DNA of 64,000 nucleotides from Pseudoduganella armeniaca. GTDB taxonomy: Bacteria > Pseudomonadota > Gammaproteobacteria > Burkholderiales > Burkholderiaceae_D. Shown in pieces: positions 45,098-53,332 of the stretch (the stretch's first letter is position 1; the number at the start of each line of letters is the position of its first letter). The position numbers were made by a program, and so were the translations under genes. The notes beneath the pieces are model-generated. The model saw nothing but the letters and a program-made list of their open reading frames with translations, made no database searches and was not told the DNA's origin. Where the stretch lies: the NCBI RefSeq assembly GCF_003028855.1, contig NZ_CP028324.1:2046001-2110000 (forward strand). The letters run 5' to 3'.

Positions 45098-45796
45098 ATG
45101 AAACGCCTGTTTGCCACCCTCGCGCTGTCCACCCTGCTGACCCAGTCGGCCTTTGCCGGCGAGCTGACCTTGTACGAGCGCCATGGCTTCCGCGGCAACG
45201 AGGTCACCTTGCGCAACGACGCCGCCGATTTCCGCGACTTCGGCTTCAACGACCGCGTGTCCAGCATCGTCGTGCATTCCGGCGCCTGGGAGGTGTGCGA
45301 ACACAAGAACTTCGGCGGCCATTGTGCCGTGTTCCGCCGCGGCGAATACGCGCGCCTGGAAGGCTTCAACAACAGCATTTCTTCGGCGCGAGAGGTGCAG
45401 ATGCGCGGCGGCTGGCGCGACCGTGACGGCGATGGACGCGGCGACCGCCGCGAGGGCTGGCGCGAAGGCGAGCGCGAAGGCCGGGAAGAGTGGCGCGACG
45501 GCGAGCGCGGCGGCCGCCGTGACGATACCCGCCGTGCGGACGGCCAGCGCGAGGCCGTCGTGCTGTACGCGGGCCAGGGCTTCGAAGGCCGGGCGGTCGG
45601 CATCAACGGCGACGTGCGCACGCTGGTGGACGCCAGCTTCAACGACCGCGCCGGTTCGCTCGTCATCCGCGAGGGCACCTGGCAGCTGTGCGAACACGCC
45701 GACTACCGCGGCCAGTGCCTGGTGTTCGGGCCGGGCCGCTATGCCTACCTGGAGGGCATGAACAACCGCCTGTCGTCGCTGCGCCGGGTGCGCTGA
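45098..45796 (+). CDS. Secreted beta/gamma-crystallin-domain protein with charged linker
   Basis: 232 residues. Signal peptide (LFATLALSTLLTQSAFA). Two beta/gamma-crystallin domains: about 21-98 (ELTLYERHGFRGNEVTL, WEVCEHKNFGGHCAVFRRGE) and about 148-230 (AVVLYAGQGFEGRAVGING, WQLCEHADYRGQCLVFGPGR). The paired Cys in each domain are conserved. The ~50-residue linker is almost all Arg, Asp, Glu and Gly (WRDRDGDGRGDRREGWREGE). Bacterial members often bind Ca2+ via N/D-N/D-x-x-S/T-S; that motif is only partly matched here. GACGGAG precedes the ATG. Confidence 0.85.
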   Translation: MKRLFATLALSTLLTQSAFAGELTLYERHGFRGNEVTLRNDAADFRDFGFNDRVSSIVVHSGAWEVCEHKNFGGHCAVFRRGEYARLEGFNNSISSAREVQMRGGWRDRDGDGRGDRREGWREGEREGREEWRDGERGGRRDDTRRADGQREAVVLYAGQGFEGRAVGINGDVRTLVDASFNDRAGSLVIREGTWQLCEHADYRGQCLVFGPGRYAYLEGMNNRLSSLRRVR

Positions 45797-45855
45797 AAGA
45801 CCGGGCGTTTTGTTGTAACCTATGCTCTTCAGGAGCCTGACCTGGAGAGCATATC

Positions 45856-46803
45856 GTGGAATACAAGGACTACTACGCGACGCTGGGCGTGCCGAAGACG
45901 GCCAGCGACGACGACATCAAGAAGGCCTACCGCAAGCTCGTGCGCAAGTACCATCCGGACGTGAGCAAGGAGGCCAATGCCGACGCCAAGACCAAGGAAT
46001 TGAACGAGGCCTACGGCGTGCTGGGCGACCCCGAGAAGCGCGCCGCCTACGATGAACTGGGCAAGGCGCCACGCGGCGGCGGCGGCCAGGGCTTCCGCCC
46101 GCCGCCGGACTGGGGGGCCGGCTTCGAATCGTTCTCCGGCGACGACAGCGATTTCTTCAAGGACCTGTTCGCCCACGTGGGCGGCCGCCGCCGCCATACC
46201 GTGCACGCGCGCGGCGAAGACAGCCACGCCACCATCCGCATCACCTTGCACGACAGCTACCACGGCGCCACGCGCGCCATCACCTTGCGCGTGCCGGAAC
46301 ACGACGGCCAGGGCCGCGTGATCACGCGCGAGCGCACGCTCAACGTCACCATCCCGAAAGGCGTCACGGCCGGCCAGCAATTGCGCTTGGCGGGGCAGGG
46401 CCAGCCAGGCTCGGGCGGCGGTGGCGCGGGCGACGTGTACCTGGAGATCGAGTTCGCGCCGGATGCGCGCTATCGTATCGAAGGGCGCGACGTGCACGAG
46501 ACGGTGCCGGTGGCGCCATGGGAGGCGATGCTGGGCGCGGCGATCGAGGTGCCGACGCCATCGGGCCGCGTGACGGTGACGGTGCCGCCAGGCTCCCAGA
46601 CAGGCCGCAAGCTGCGCCTGAAGGGGCGCGGCATCCCTGCCGCGGGTTCGGCGCCGGCGGGCGACCTGTACCTGGTGCTGGAAGTGGCGCTGCCGCCCGC
46701 CGACACGGCCGGCGCGCGCGCACTGTACGAACAGATGGCACGCGAACTGCGATTCGACCCGCGTGCCCGCTTGGGGACTAAGCCATGGAAAGGGAACATC
46801 TGA
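45856..46803 (+). CDS. cbpA: Curved-DNA-binding protein CbpA (DnaJ/Hsp40 family)
   Basis: 315 residues. J domain at 3-68 with HPD at 33-35 (KYHPDVSKE), a Gly/Phe-rich linker (about 75-110), then two DnaJ C-terminal beta domains (ITLHDSYHGATRAITLRVPE, IPKGVTAGQQLRLAGQG, TVTVPPGSQTGRKLRLKGRG). There is no zinc-finger domain, as expected for CbpA. It is a DnaK co-chaperone and nucleoid-associated protein of stationary phase. The start is GTG 45856 with GGAGAG upstream. It overlaps cbpM by 19 bp. Confidence 0.93.
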   Translation: MEYKDYYATLGVPKTASDDDIKKAYRKLVRKYHPDVSKEANADAKTKELNEAYGVLGDPEKRAAYDELGKAPRGGGGQGFRPPPDWGAGFESFSGDDSDFFKDLFAHVGGRRRHTVHARGEDSHATIRITLHDSYHGATRAITLRVPEHDGQGRVITRERTLNVTIPKGVTAGQQLRLAGQGQPGSGGGGAGDVYLEIEFAPDARYRIEGRDVHETVPVAPWEAMLGAAIEVPTPSGRVTVTVPPGSQTGRKLRLKGRGIPAAGSAPAGDLYLVLEVALPPADTAGARALYEQMARELRFDPRARLGTKPWKGNI

Positions 46804-47087
46804 TCCGCGGCGTGTTGCTGGAGGACGCCGCGCTGACCTTGGAGGAGCTGGCGCGCGCCTGCGCCGTCGAGCCGGACTGGATCGTGCAACGGGTCCGCAC
46901 CGGCATCCTGCTGGGCGGCAGCGAAGCCGCGCCAGAGGCGTGGCGCTTCACCAGCGTCGACCTGGTGCGCGCGCGCCGCTTGCTGCAGGTGGAGCGCGAT
47001 TTCGACGCGAACGAGGAGGTGGCCGCGTTGGTGGTCGATTTGACCGAGGAGATCCGGCGGTTGCGGCGGATGCTGTCGGCGCGCTGA
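46785..47087 (+). CDS. cbpM: CbpA modulator CbpM
   Basis: 100 residues, MerR-like helix fold: LTLEELARACAVEPDWIVQR, WRFTSVDLVRARRLLQVERD, LVVDLTEEIRRLRRML. CbpM binds the J domain of CbpA and blocks its co-chaperone and DNA-binding activity. The 19-bp overlap with cbpA implies coupled synthesis. The stop codon is part of the first of four TGAGGCAA repeats. Confidence 0.9.
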   Translation: MEREHLIRGVLLEDAALTLEELARACAVEPDWIVQRVRTGILLGGSEAAPEAWRFTSVDLVRARRLLQVERDFDANEEVAALVVDLTEEIRRLRRMLSAR

Positions 47088-47116
47088 GGCAATGAGGCAA
47101 TGAGGCAATGAGGCAA
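47085..47116 (+). repeat. Tandem 8-mer (TGAGGCAA)x4
   Basis: Four exact copies. The first begins with the TGA stop codon of cbpM and the last abuts the palindrome at 47118. It looks like a slippage-expanded junction. Confidence 0.95.
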
Positions 47117-47117
47117 T

Positions 47118-47171
47118 GGGGACAGGCTCCGATCTTCGGGCCTACCGGCCCGAAGATCGGAGCCTGTCCCC
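47118..47171. repeat. Perfect 25-bp-arm palindrome, copy 3
   Basis: GGGGACAGGCTCC plus GATCTTCGGGCC, loop TACC, exact complement. 54 bp. The outer 13-mer differs from the other copies, but arm length is the same. Confidence 0.95.
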
Positions 47172-47208
47172 GGGTCCTGCCAGCGCCACGGTAAAGCCAA
47201 TCAACACC

Positions 47209-47262
47209 GGTGACAGGCACCTGCCTCGGGGTCGGAAGACCCCGAGGCAGGTGCCTGTCACC
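47209..47262. repeat. Perfect 25-bp-arm palindrome, copy 4
   Basis: GGTGACAGGCACC plus TGCCTCGGGGTC, loop GGAA, exact complement. 54 bp, 37 bp from copy 3 and 8 bp from the stop of the next minus-strand gene. Confidence 0.95.
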
Positions 47263-47270
47263 AAGGGTTA

Positions 47271-48539
47271 TCAACGCTGGTCGTCGACGTCGCCCCCACG
47301 CGAGCCGCCACCCCCCGACTGCCGGCTGCCGACATCGTCGACGTCATGCCCGCGCTCGCCGCCCTGGCCCTGCATGCCCAGGTGGCGGTCGGCCTGCTCG
47401 TTGTCGGTACGGTTGTTCGGCGTGGTCTGGTTGCCGCTGCCGCCTTGCGTGTTGGCCGACTTGTCGGACTGCTGGTTGCTGCCGCGGTTACCCATGCCCG
47501 TGCGCTCGCCGCCCATCTGCGTACCCGCATCCAGGCCCAGGTCGTCGCTTGATGCCTGCAGGTTGCCGCTGGCGTCGCCGTTGCGGCTCTGCGTGTCGGC
47601 CTGCATCGAGCCTGCGTTGCCGCCCATGCCGCCGCGGCCCGTCATGCCGCTCTGGCCCGTGCCCACGTCGTGCAGGTCGCCGCCCCGTTCGCCGCCCATG
47701 CCGCCCGAGTGCTGGCCGCCGTGGCCGTGACCCTGGTGGGGCTTGTCGACGTGCGACTGCTGGCTTTGCGACGCGTCCTGCGCCTGCCGGCTGCCCGGAC
47801 CGCCTTTCTGGTCCTGCACACGGCTCAGCGCATCGCGGCTGCCGGGCCCGCCCTGCAGTCCCTGGCCGGAACCCTGCTGGTTTTCCGGCCCGCCCTGCAG
47901 CTTCTCGGCCACGTCGCCGGAGCCGCCCGGGGAGCTGGAGACCTGGCCGCCGGTCGATTGCTGGCTGCCGCCCGTACCGCGCTGGCTGGTACCCGCGCCC
48001 GCGGCCGAGCCGTCGTCGGCGCGCGGCTGTAGCTGCTGGCCACCCGTGTCATCCTGCTGCAGGCTGCCGGACTGGCTGCCGGACTGGTTGGTCGACATCT
48101 GGTTGCCCGATGGCTGGCTGCCCACGCCGCCCTGGCCCTGCGGCGAACCGCCGATATAGTCGGACTGGCCGGACTGCTGCTGGCCGCCCTGGGCGCTCTG
48201 CTGGCTGGCGCCGCCTTGCTTGGTGCCCTGCCTGGTGCCTTGATCAATGCCTTGGCCGCTCTGGCCGCCCTGTGTGCCGGACGGCGTCCCGCGGATGCCA
48301 TCCTGCGCGCCTTCACCACCGATCGATTGGTCCGTTGCCATGTTCATTCCTCCCGAGCTGCCGGCGGTACCGCTCTGGCGGTTGCCGCCCTGGTTGTCGA
48401 TATTGGGTCCGCGGTTGACCGCCGGATTGTCGTTGGCGTCGATGCCCGCGGCGTGGTTGCCGCTCTCGGTCTTGTAACCGGCATCCTCCGCCTTTCCCGA
48501 GTGATAATTGCCGCCGACCTTGTCCAGGTTATTCGTCAT
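47271..48539 (-). CDS. Large intrinsically disordered Gly/Gln/Ser-rich protein
   Basis: 422 residues with no signal peptide, no membrane segment and almost no hydrophobic core. Gly, Gln, Ser, Asp, Asn and Thr dominate. It begins MTNNLDKVGGNYHSGKAEDA and contains many GGQ, QGG and SGGxG stretches and one His-rich patch (HVDKPHQGHGHGGQHSGG). The ORF is uninterrupted with an RBS (AGGAGATGAC) 2-10 nt before the ATG, so it is likely real. It resembles hydrophilins or general-stress 'KGG'-type proteins linked to desiccation, but no domain is recognised. A shorter relative lies at 53934. Confidence 0.65.
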   Translation of the reverse strand: MTNNLDKVGGNYHSGKAEDAGYKTESGNHAAGIDANDNPAVNRGPNIDNQGGNRQSGTAGSSGGMNMATDQSIGGEGAQDGIRGTPSGTQGGQSGQGIDQGTRQGTKQGGASQQSAQGGQQQSGQSDYIGGSPQGQGGVGSQPSGNQMSTNQSGSQSGSLQQDDTGGQQLQPRADDGSAAGAGTSQRGTGGSQQSTGGQVSSSPGGSGDVAEKLQGGPENQQGSGQGLQGGPGSRDALSRVQDQKGGPGSRQAQDASQSQQSHVDKPHQGHGHGGQHSGGMGGERGGDLHDVGTGQSGMTGRGGMGGNAGSMQADTQSRNGDASGNLQASSDDLGLDAGTQMGGERTGMGNRGSNQQSDKSANTQGGSGNQTTPNNRTDNEQADRHLGMQGQGGERGHDVDDVGSRQSGGGGSRGGDVDDQR

Positions 48540-48662
48540 GTCATCTCCTTGTCAGTACTGGTCGTTGCAGGGTGCGCCGCACCCCGGCAGAGGTCCATGC
48601 TAGGCCGGGCGGCAGCGACGGGGAGTAGGCGCACGCGCCGTGCCGCTGTAGGAAGGATGCAA

Positions 48663-49580
48663 TCAGTAGGCGCCGTGGGGCAGGGTGTAGTCGAGTTCGA
48701 GGAACTGGTGCTTCAGCCAGCGGGCGGCGGGGCCCAGCTGGTCGTCCGTACGGTGGATGACGAACAGCGGATACTGCAGCGAATCGCCATCCTGCCCGCG
48801 CAGGCGCACCAGCCGGCCCTGGGCCAGGTCGTCGGCGATCATCGCCTCGGGCATGCTGCCCCAGCCCAGGCCACCGCGCAGCAGCGCGTGCTTCGAATGC
48901 AGGTCGGCCAGGCGCCAGTCGCTGCGTCCCAGCACGCCGAAATCCTGGCCGCGCGTCAGCGGGCTGCGGTCCGTCACCACCAGCTGCAAATGCTCGCGCA
49001 GCACCGCCGTCGGCACCACACCCTCGATGGCCGCCAGCGGATGGTGCGGCGCACACACCGGCATCATCGCCACGTGGCCGGCGAGCTGGCGTTCGATGGT
49101 GTCCGGCATCGCGACCGGCATGCCGGATACCCCCAGCTGGCATGCGCCATCGAGCACCATCTGCGTGACGGCCCCCAATGCCTCCGTGTGCAGCCGCAGC
49201 GAGACGGTCGGGTACTCGCGACGGAATGCCTCCAGCACCGTGACGAGACGGCACATGGGGAACATGACGTCCACCACCAGGCACACCTCGGCTTCCAGCC
49301 CGGCGCCCAGGGCCTTGGCGCGCGCCCGCATGTCGTCCACCTTGGCCGACACGGCGCGCGCGTCGGCCAGCAGCGCCTTGCCCGCTTCCGTCAAGGTGGG
49401 CTTGCGCCGGCTGCGGTCGAGCAGCTCGATGTTGAGCTGCTCTTCCAGGTTGGCGATGGTGTAGCTGATGACGGACTGGGTGCGGTGCAGCGCACGCGCC
49501 GCGTGCGCGAAGCCGCCGTGGTCGATGACGGCGATGAACACACGGAGCTGGTCGAGGGAGGGAAGGCCGGGGTCGCGCAT
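48663..49580 (-). CDS. LysR-family transcriptional regulator
   Basis: 305 residues. N-terminal winged helix (LPSLDQLRVFIAVIDHGGFA, HRTQSVISYTIANLEEQLNI, LLDRSRRKPTLTEAGKALL; about 6-66) and a LysR substrate-binding domain (about 92-300). Divergent from azoR with 101 bp between, the usual layout for a LysR protein and its target. The inducer is unknown, possibly a quinone or azo/electrophilic compound by context. Confidence 0.92.
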   Translation of the reverse strand: MRDPGLPSLDQLRVFIAVIDHGGFAHAARALHRTQSVISYTIANLEEQLNIELLDRSRRKPTLTEAGKALLADARAVSAKVDDMRARAKALGAGLEAEVCLVVDVMFPMCRLVTVLEAFRREYPTVSLRLHTEALGAVTQMVLDGACQLGVSGMPVAMPDTIERQLAGHVAMMPVCAPHHPLAAIEGVVPTAVLREHLQLVVTDRSPLTRGQDFGVLGRSDWRLADLHSKHALLRGGLGWGSMPEAMIADDLAQGRLVRLRGQDGDSLQYPLFVIHRTDDQLGPAARWLKHQFLELDYTLPHGAY

Positions 49581-49588
49581 ATCGGAAA

Positions 49589-49600
49589 ATTCGATTGAAT
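49589..49600. promoter_or_regulatory. Possible LysR binding element
   Basis: ATTC-GATT-GAAT dyad in the LysR-azoR intergenic region, followed by a looser dyad ATCGG…CCGTCGAT (about 49603-49628). LysR boxes are often T-N11-A dyads; this is only suggestive. Confidence 0.3.
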
Positions 49601-49681
49601 CTATCGGTATAAAGTGGATTCCGTCGATACTAAACCCGTTCTATGATGGCTGCAATCACCCAACACTTTGAAGGAGTCATC

Positions 49682-50296
49682 ATGGCAACCATTCTGAACA
49701 TCAACAGCAGTGTCCGCACCACCGGTTCGCTGTCGCGCCAGCTGACGGCCGAGTTCATCGCCAAATGGCAGGCGGCGCACCCCGGCGATGTGATTGTCGA
49801 GCGCGACCTGGCCGCCCAGCCAGTGCCGCACCTGGACGAGCGCACCCTCGGCGCGTTCTTCACGCCGGCCGAGCAGCGCAATGCCGAGCAGGCGTTTGCG
49901 GTGAAGCTGTCCGACCGGCTGGTCGATGAGGTGGCGGCGGCCGACGTCATCGTCATCGGCGCGCCGATGTACAACTTCTCGGTGCCCTCCGGCCTGAAGG
50001 CCTACATCGACCAGATCGCGCGTGCTGGCCGCACCTTCAAGTACACCGAGACGGGCCCGGTCGGCCTGTTGACCGGGAAGAAGGTCTACATCGTCACGGC
50101 CAGCGGCGGCGTGTACAGCGAAGGCCCGGGCGCCGGCTTCGATTTCCTGGCCACCTACCTGCGTGCCGTGCTGGGCTTCCTGGGCCTGACGGACATTACG
50201 TTCATCCGCGCCGAGGGCGTGGCGCTGGGCGAGCAGGCCGTGGCGGAGACGCTGGCGAAGAGTCGCAGCGCCATCGACGAGCTGGCCGCCGCGTAA
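49682..50296 (+). CDS. azoR: FMN-dependent NADH-azoreductase / quinone reductase
   Basis: 204 residues, flavodoxin-like. ILNINSSVRTTGSLSRQLTA (FMN phosphate loop, about 4-23), IGAPMYNFSVPSGLKAYIDQ (about 94-113), TASGGVYSEGPGAGFDF (about 138-154) are AzoR/AcpD signatures. It reduces azo dyes and quinones using NADH, probably as protection against electrophiles. AAGGAG lies 7 nt before ATG 49682. Likely controlled by the divergent LysR gene. Confidence 0.95.
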   Translation: MATILNINSSVRTTGSLSRQLTAEFIAKWQAAHPGDVIVERDLAAQPVPHLDERTLGAFFTPAEQRNAEQAFAVKLSDRLVDEVAAADVIVIGAPMYNFSVPSGLKAYIDQIARAGRTFKYTETGPVGLLTGKKVYIVTASGGVYSEGPGAGFDFLATYLRAVLGFLGLTDITFIRAEGVALGEQAVAETLAKSRSAIDELAAA

Positions 50297-50309
50297 GCGC
50301 GCAGGGGGC

Positions 50310-50338
50310 AGGGCGGCGGCTTTTTTTGCCGCCGCCCT
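50310..50338. repeat. Inverted repeat with T7 loop after azoR
   Basis: AGGGCGGCGGC, seven Ts, GCCGCCGCCCT. A stable 11-bp hairpin 13 bp after the azoR stop. The T-run is in the loop and not after the stem, so it is at best an atypical terminator. Confidence 0.55.
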
Positions 50339-50392
50339 GAAGGAATCCGTTGCAGCCGTTATCATATCGGCATGCCCGCAACGGAGCCTTGA

Positions 50393-51271
50393 ATGAAACA
50401 CCACCTGCATTTGCTGATCATCGACCCGCAGAACGACTTCTGCGACCTGCCGCCGGCCTACCGGCCGGTCAATCCCGTCAACGGCACGGCCATCGCGCCG
50501 GCGCTGCCCGTGCCCGGCGCCCATGCCGACATGCGCCGCCTGGCCGAACTGATCGAACGGGGCCGCAACGGCATCGGCGCGATCAGCGTCACCCTCGATT
50601 CGCATCACCGCTACGACATCGCCCACCCCACGTTCTGGGTCGGCGCCGATGGCGGTCCCGTCGCGCCCTTCACGCAGATCTCGGCCGAGGACCTGCGCGC
50701 CACGCGTTACCTGCCGCGCCACCCGCAGGCGCGCCCGCGCGCCCAGGCCTACCTGGATGCATTGGAAGCGGCTGGGCGCTACCGGCTGATCGTCTGGCCG
50801 GTCCATTGCGAGATCGGCTCGTGGGGCCACAACGTGCATGACGACGTGCGCGCTGCCTACAACCGCTGGGAAGACGCGGCGCTGGGCGTGGTGAAGAAGA
50901 TCGCCAAGGGATCCAACCCGTGGACCGAACACTACTCCGCCGTGATGGCGGAGGTCCCGGACGACGCCGACCCGGACACGCAACTGAACCGTACGTTGAT
51001 CGACAGCCTGCTGCAATCGGACCGCGTCTACATCGCGGGCGAGGCGGGCAGCCACTGCGTCAAGGCGACCACGGAGCACATCGTCGAACAGTTCGAGGCG
51101 CATGGCCCGGCCGCGCTGGCCAAGCTGGTGCTGCTCACCGACTGCATGAGTCCCGTCACGGGCTTCGAGGCGCAACAGCAGGACTTCCTGGAACGCATGC
51201 GCGCCAAGGGCGTGCAGATGGCGCAGTCCGGCGACGTGCTGCAGGAACTGCTGGTCAATGCGGGGCGCTGA
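50393..51271 (+). CDS. Isochorismatase-family cysteine hydrolase (nicotinamidase-like)
   Basis: 292 residues. Catalytic Asp in LLIIDPQNDFCDLP (about D11), metal ligands in LDSHHRYDIAHPTFW (about 66-80) and the nucleophile in GEAGSHCVKATTEH (about C217). The set fits PncA-type nicotinamidases, and pncB begins 1 bp after its stop, so it likely produces nicotinate for PncB in the Preiss-Handler NAD salvage route. It is longer than typical PncA (about 210) because of an insertion at about 95-200 (NPWTEHYSAVMAEVPDDADP), so the substrate is not certain. Confidence 0.82.
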   Translation: MKHHLHLLIIDPQNDFCDLPPAYRPVNPVNGTAIAPALPVPGAHADMRRLAELIERGRNGIGAISVTLDSHHRYDIAHPTFWVGADGGPVAPFTQISAEDLRATRYLPRHPQARPRAQAYLDALEAAGRYRLIVWPVHCEIGSWGHNVHDDVRAAYNRWEDAALGVVKKIAKGSNPWTEHYSAVMAEVPDDADPDTQLNRTLIDSLLQSDRVYIAGEAGSHCVKATTEHIVEQFEAHGPAALAKLVLLTDCMSPVTGFEAQQQDFLERMRAKGVQMAQSGDVLQELLVNAGR

Positions 51272-51272
51272 G

Positions 51273-52514
51273 ATGACGAACATGACCGCTACCCCGGCCG
51301 CTACCCCGGCTGCTACCCCGTTCGTGCCTGTCGTGCGCAGCCTGCTGGAGACGGACCTGTACAAGTTCTCGATGTGGCAGGCCTTGCTGCACTGGCATCC
51401 GGGCGCGCAGACCGAATACGAATTCCGCTGCCGGAACAAGCCGGCGTATCCGCTGGCCGAGTTGAAGGACGAGGTCGAGCGCCAGCTGGACCACCTGTGC
51501 ACGATGTCGTTCACGGAAGAAGAGCTGGCGTACCTGCGTTCGCTGCGCTACATCAAGAGTGACTTCGTCGACTTCCTGACCGTGTTCCGCTTCCAGCGCA
51601 AGTTCATCACGGTGACGACCGAGGGCGACGAGCTGGCGATCCATGCGATCGGCCCGCAGGTGCACGTGATGGGCTTCGAGATCTTCGTGCTGTACATCGT
51701 CAACGAGCTGTATTTCCGCCGCTTCGACCAGGCCGCGGCGCTGGCGGAAGGCCGGCGCCGGCTCGATGCGAAGATCGCCGCCTTGAAGGAGTTCGGCCGG
51801 CAGCCGATGCAGCGCAACCCGTTCGAGTTCTCCGACTTCGGCGTGCGCCGGCGCTTCTCGGCCGCGTGGCATGACGAGGTGGTGCAGCGCCTGGCCGCCG
51901 AGGTGCCCGAGTTCTTCAAGGGCACGTCCAACGTCTACCTGGCGATGCGCCACAAGATCCATCCGATCGGCACGATGGCGCACGAGTACATGCAGTCGTT
52001 CCAGGCCTTTGGTGTGCGCCTGCGCGACTTCCAGAAGGCCGCGCTGGAGGACTGGGTGCAGGAATTCCGCGGCGACCTGGGCACGGCGCTGACGGACGTC
52101 GTCGGCATGGATGCGTTCCTGCGCGACTTCGACCTGTATTTCGCCAAGCTGTTCGACGGCCTGCGCCACGATTCGGGCGACCCGGTGGTGTGGGGCGAGA
52201 AGGCGATCGCGCACTACGTCAAGCTGCGCATCGATCCGAATACCAAGCGCCTGGTGTTTTCGGATGGGCTGGACCTGGACAAGGCCATTTCGCTGTACCG
52301 CCACTTCGCCGACCGCATCACGACCGGCTTCGGCATCGGCACGTGGCTGACCAACGACCTGGGCATCCAGCCGCTCAACATTGTCATGAAGCTGGTGCGC
52401 TGCAACGGCCAGTCCGTCGCCAAGCTGTCGGACTCGCCGGGCAAGACGATGTCGAAGGACGAGACCTTCCTGGCTTACCTGCGGCAGGTGTTCGAGATTC
52501 AGCCCGCAGCTTGA
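51273..52514 (+). CDS. pncB: Nicotinate phosphoribosyltransferase
   Basis: 413 residues. LLETDLYKFSMWQALLHWHP, YEFRCRNKPAYPL, SNVYLAMRHKIHPIGTMAHE (phosphorylated His region), LRHDSGDPVVWGEKAIAHY, FSDGLDLDKAISL and GIGTWLTNDLG are PncB hallmarks. It makes nicotinate mononucleotide from nicotinate, PRPP and ATP. ATG 51273 is one base from the preceding stop; ATG 51258 and 51282 are alternatives. The N-terminus carries a small Ala-Thr-Pro repeat (TATPAATPAATPF). A palindrome follows the stop by 8 bp. Confidence 0.95.
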   Translation: MTNMTATPAATPAATPFVPVVRSLLETDLYKFSMWQALLHWHPGAQTEYEFRCRNKPAYPLAELKDEVERQLDHLCTMSFTEEELAYLRSLRYIKSDFVDFLTVFRFQRKFITVTTEGDELAIHAIGPQVHVMGFEIFVLYIVNELYFRRFDQAAALAEGRRRLDAKIAALKEFGRQPMQRNPFEFSDFGVRRRFSAAWHDEVVQRLAAEVPEFFKGTSNVYLAMRHKIHPIGTMAHEYMQSFQAFGVRLRDFQKAALEDWVQEFRGDLGTALTDVVGMDAFLRDFDLYFAKLFDGLRHDSGDPVVWGEKAIAHYVKLRIDPNTKRLVFSDGLDLDKAISLYRHFADRITTGFGIGTWLTNDLGIQPLNIVMKLVRCNGQSVAKLSDSPGKTMSKDETFLAYLRQVFEIQPAA

Positions 52515-52521
52515 AGGTACC

Positions 52522-52574
52522 GGTGACAGGCCCCTGATTGCAGGTCCGTGACCTGCAATCAGGGGCCTGTCACC
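52522..52574. repeat. Perfect 25-bp-arm palindrome, copy 5
   Basis: GGTGACAGGCCCC plus TGATTGCAGGTC, loop CGT, exact complement. 53 bp, filling nearly all the space between the convergent pncB and 52586 genes. Confidence 0.95.
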
Positions 52575-52585
52575 ACGGTTTTTTT

Positions 52586-52888
52586 TTAAGCTTCCACGCC
52601 GCCAAAGCGCAGCATGATCGTGTTCGCCTGCTCGCGCTCCTGCTCGGTGTCGACGTCGACGCTGAGCAGCGCGGCCGGGCGCGGCGCCGCGTGATCGGTG
52701 TCGTCGGCGTCGTCCGGCGTCAGCGAGTCCATGATGTTGTCGACTGCCGCCGTGGTAGTGTCCTGCGCGCGCGCGTCGTGCAGGTTTAGTTGCACGGCCG
52801 AGCCATGGAAGCCGGCCTGCAGCAGGGTGGAGCGGGCGCTTTCGGCGTCCGTGACCTGTTTGAAATTGCGGTGGATCGTGTCGGGCAT
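52586..52888 (-). CDS. Small acidic protein, possible stress-protein-like fold
   Basis: 100 residues. The first 40 (NFKQVTDAESARSTLLQAGF, then AVQLNLHDA) and the last 25 (LLSVDVDTEQEREQANTIML) look like the two halves of a small ferredoxin-like stress domain (DUF1269/YsnF N-terminal type), with an Asp/Thr-rich disordered insert between. AGGAGGAAGCACC precedes the ATG, so it is probably translated. Function unknown. Confidence 0.6.
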   Translation of the reverse strand: MPDTIHRNFKQVTDAESARSTLLQAGFHGSAVQLNLHDARAQDTTTAAVDNIMDSLTPDDADDTDHAAPRPAALLSVDVDTEQEREQANTIMLRFGGVEA

Positions 52889-52961
52889 GGTGCTTCCTCC
52901 TCTATGAACTTGCCGCCATTGTGCTGCAAAAATGGCAAGGATGGCGTCCCGATGGCGGGCC

Positions 52962-53267
52962 TTAGGCGGCGAAGCCCATCACGGCCGTCTCGATGTGCTC
53001 CACCTGTGGCGCGGTGGCGAAGAAGCCGCCCACCAGGCCGCGCCATGCCTGGAAATCCGGGCTGCCGCGAAAATGCACGGTGTGGTCTTCCAGCGTCTGC
53101 CAACCGACAATGAGGCGGTACGTGTCGGGCCGTTCGACGGTGCGGTCCAGCCGCATCGAGACGCAGCCGCGGGCGCGCTGGAACAGCGGCACGGCCTGCG
53201 CGACGGCGGCTTCGAAGGCGGCATGCGTGCCTGGCTGGATGGTGAGTTCGGCGATTTCGTGGATCAT
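52962..53267 (-). CDS. Antibiotic biosynthesis monooxygenase (ABM) family protein
   Basis: 101 residues. IHEIAELTIQPGTHAAFEAA, AVPLFQRARGCVSMRLDRTV and YRLIVGWQTLEDHTVHFRGS form the ferredoxin-like ABM fold; H65 of the DHTVHF motif and the FRGSPDFQAWR helix are typical. Such proteins oxidise quinols or serve as small-molecule monooxygenases; the substrate is unknown. AGGAGC lies before the ATG. Confidence 0.88.
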   Translation of the reverse strand: MIHEIAELTIQPGTHAAFEAAVAQAVPLFQRARGCVSMRLDRTVERPDTYRLIVGWQTLEDHTVHFRGSPDFQAWRGLVGGFFATAPQVEHIETAVMGFAA

Positions 53268-53332
53268 GGGGCTCCTCGTGCGTAGTGCCGCTATTCTGCC
53301 TCATCTTATCAACCGCTGCCGGGAGGGCGCAT

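Noticed and set aside
44929..45678. Upstream extension of the MATE frame
   Set aside because: It lies antisense to the crystallin gene and reads as Ser/Arg-rich sequence. The family N-terminus is at 44928.
50310..50338. Standard Rho-independent terminator after azoR
   Set aside because: The T-run is in the loop and no T-tract follows the stem on either strand.
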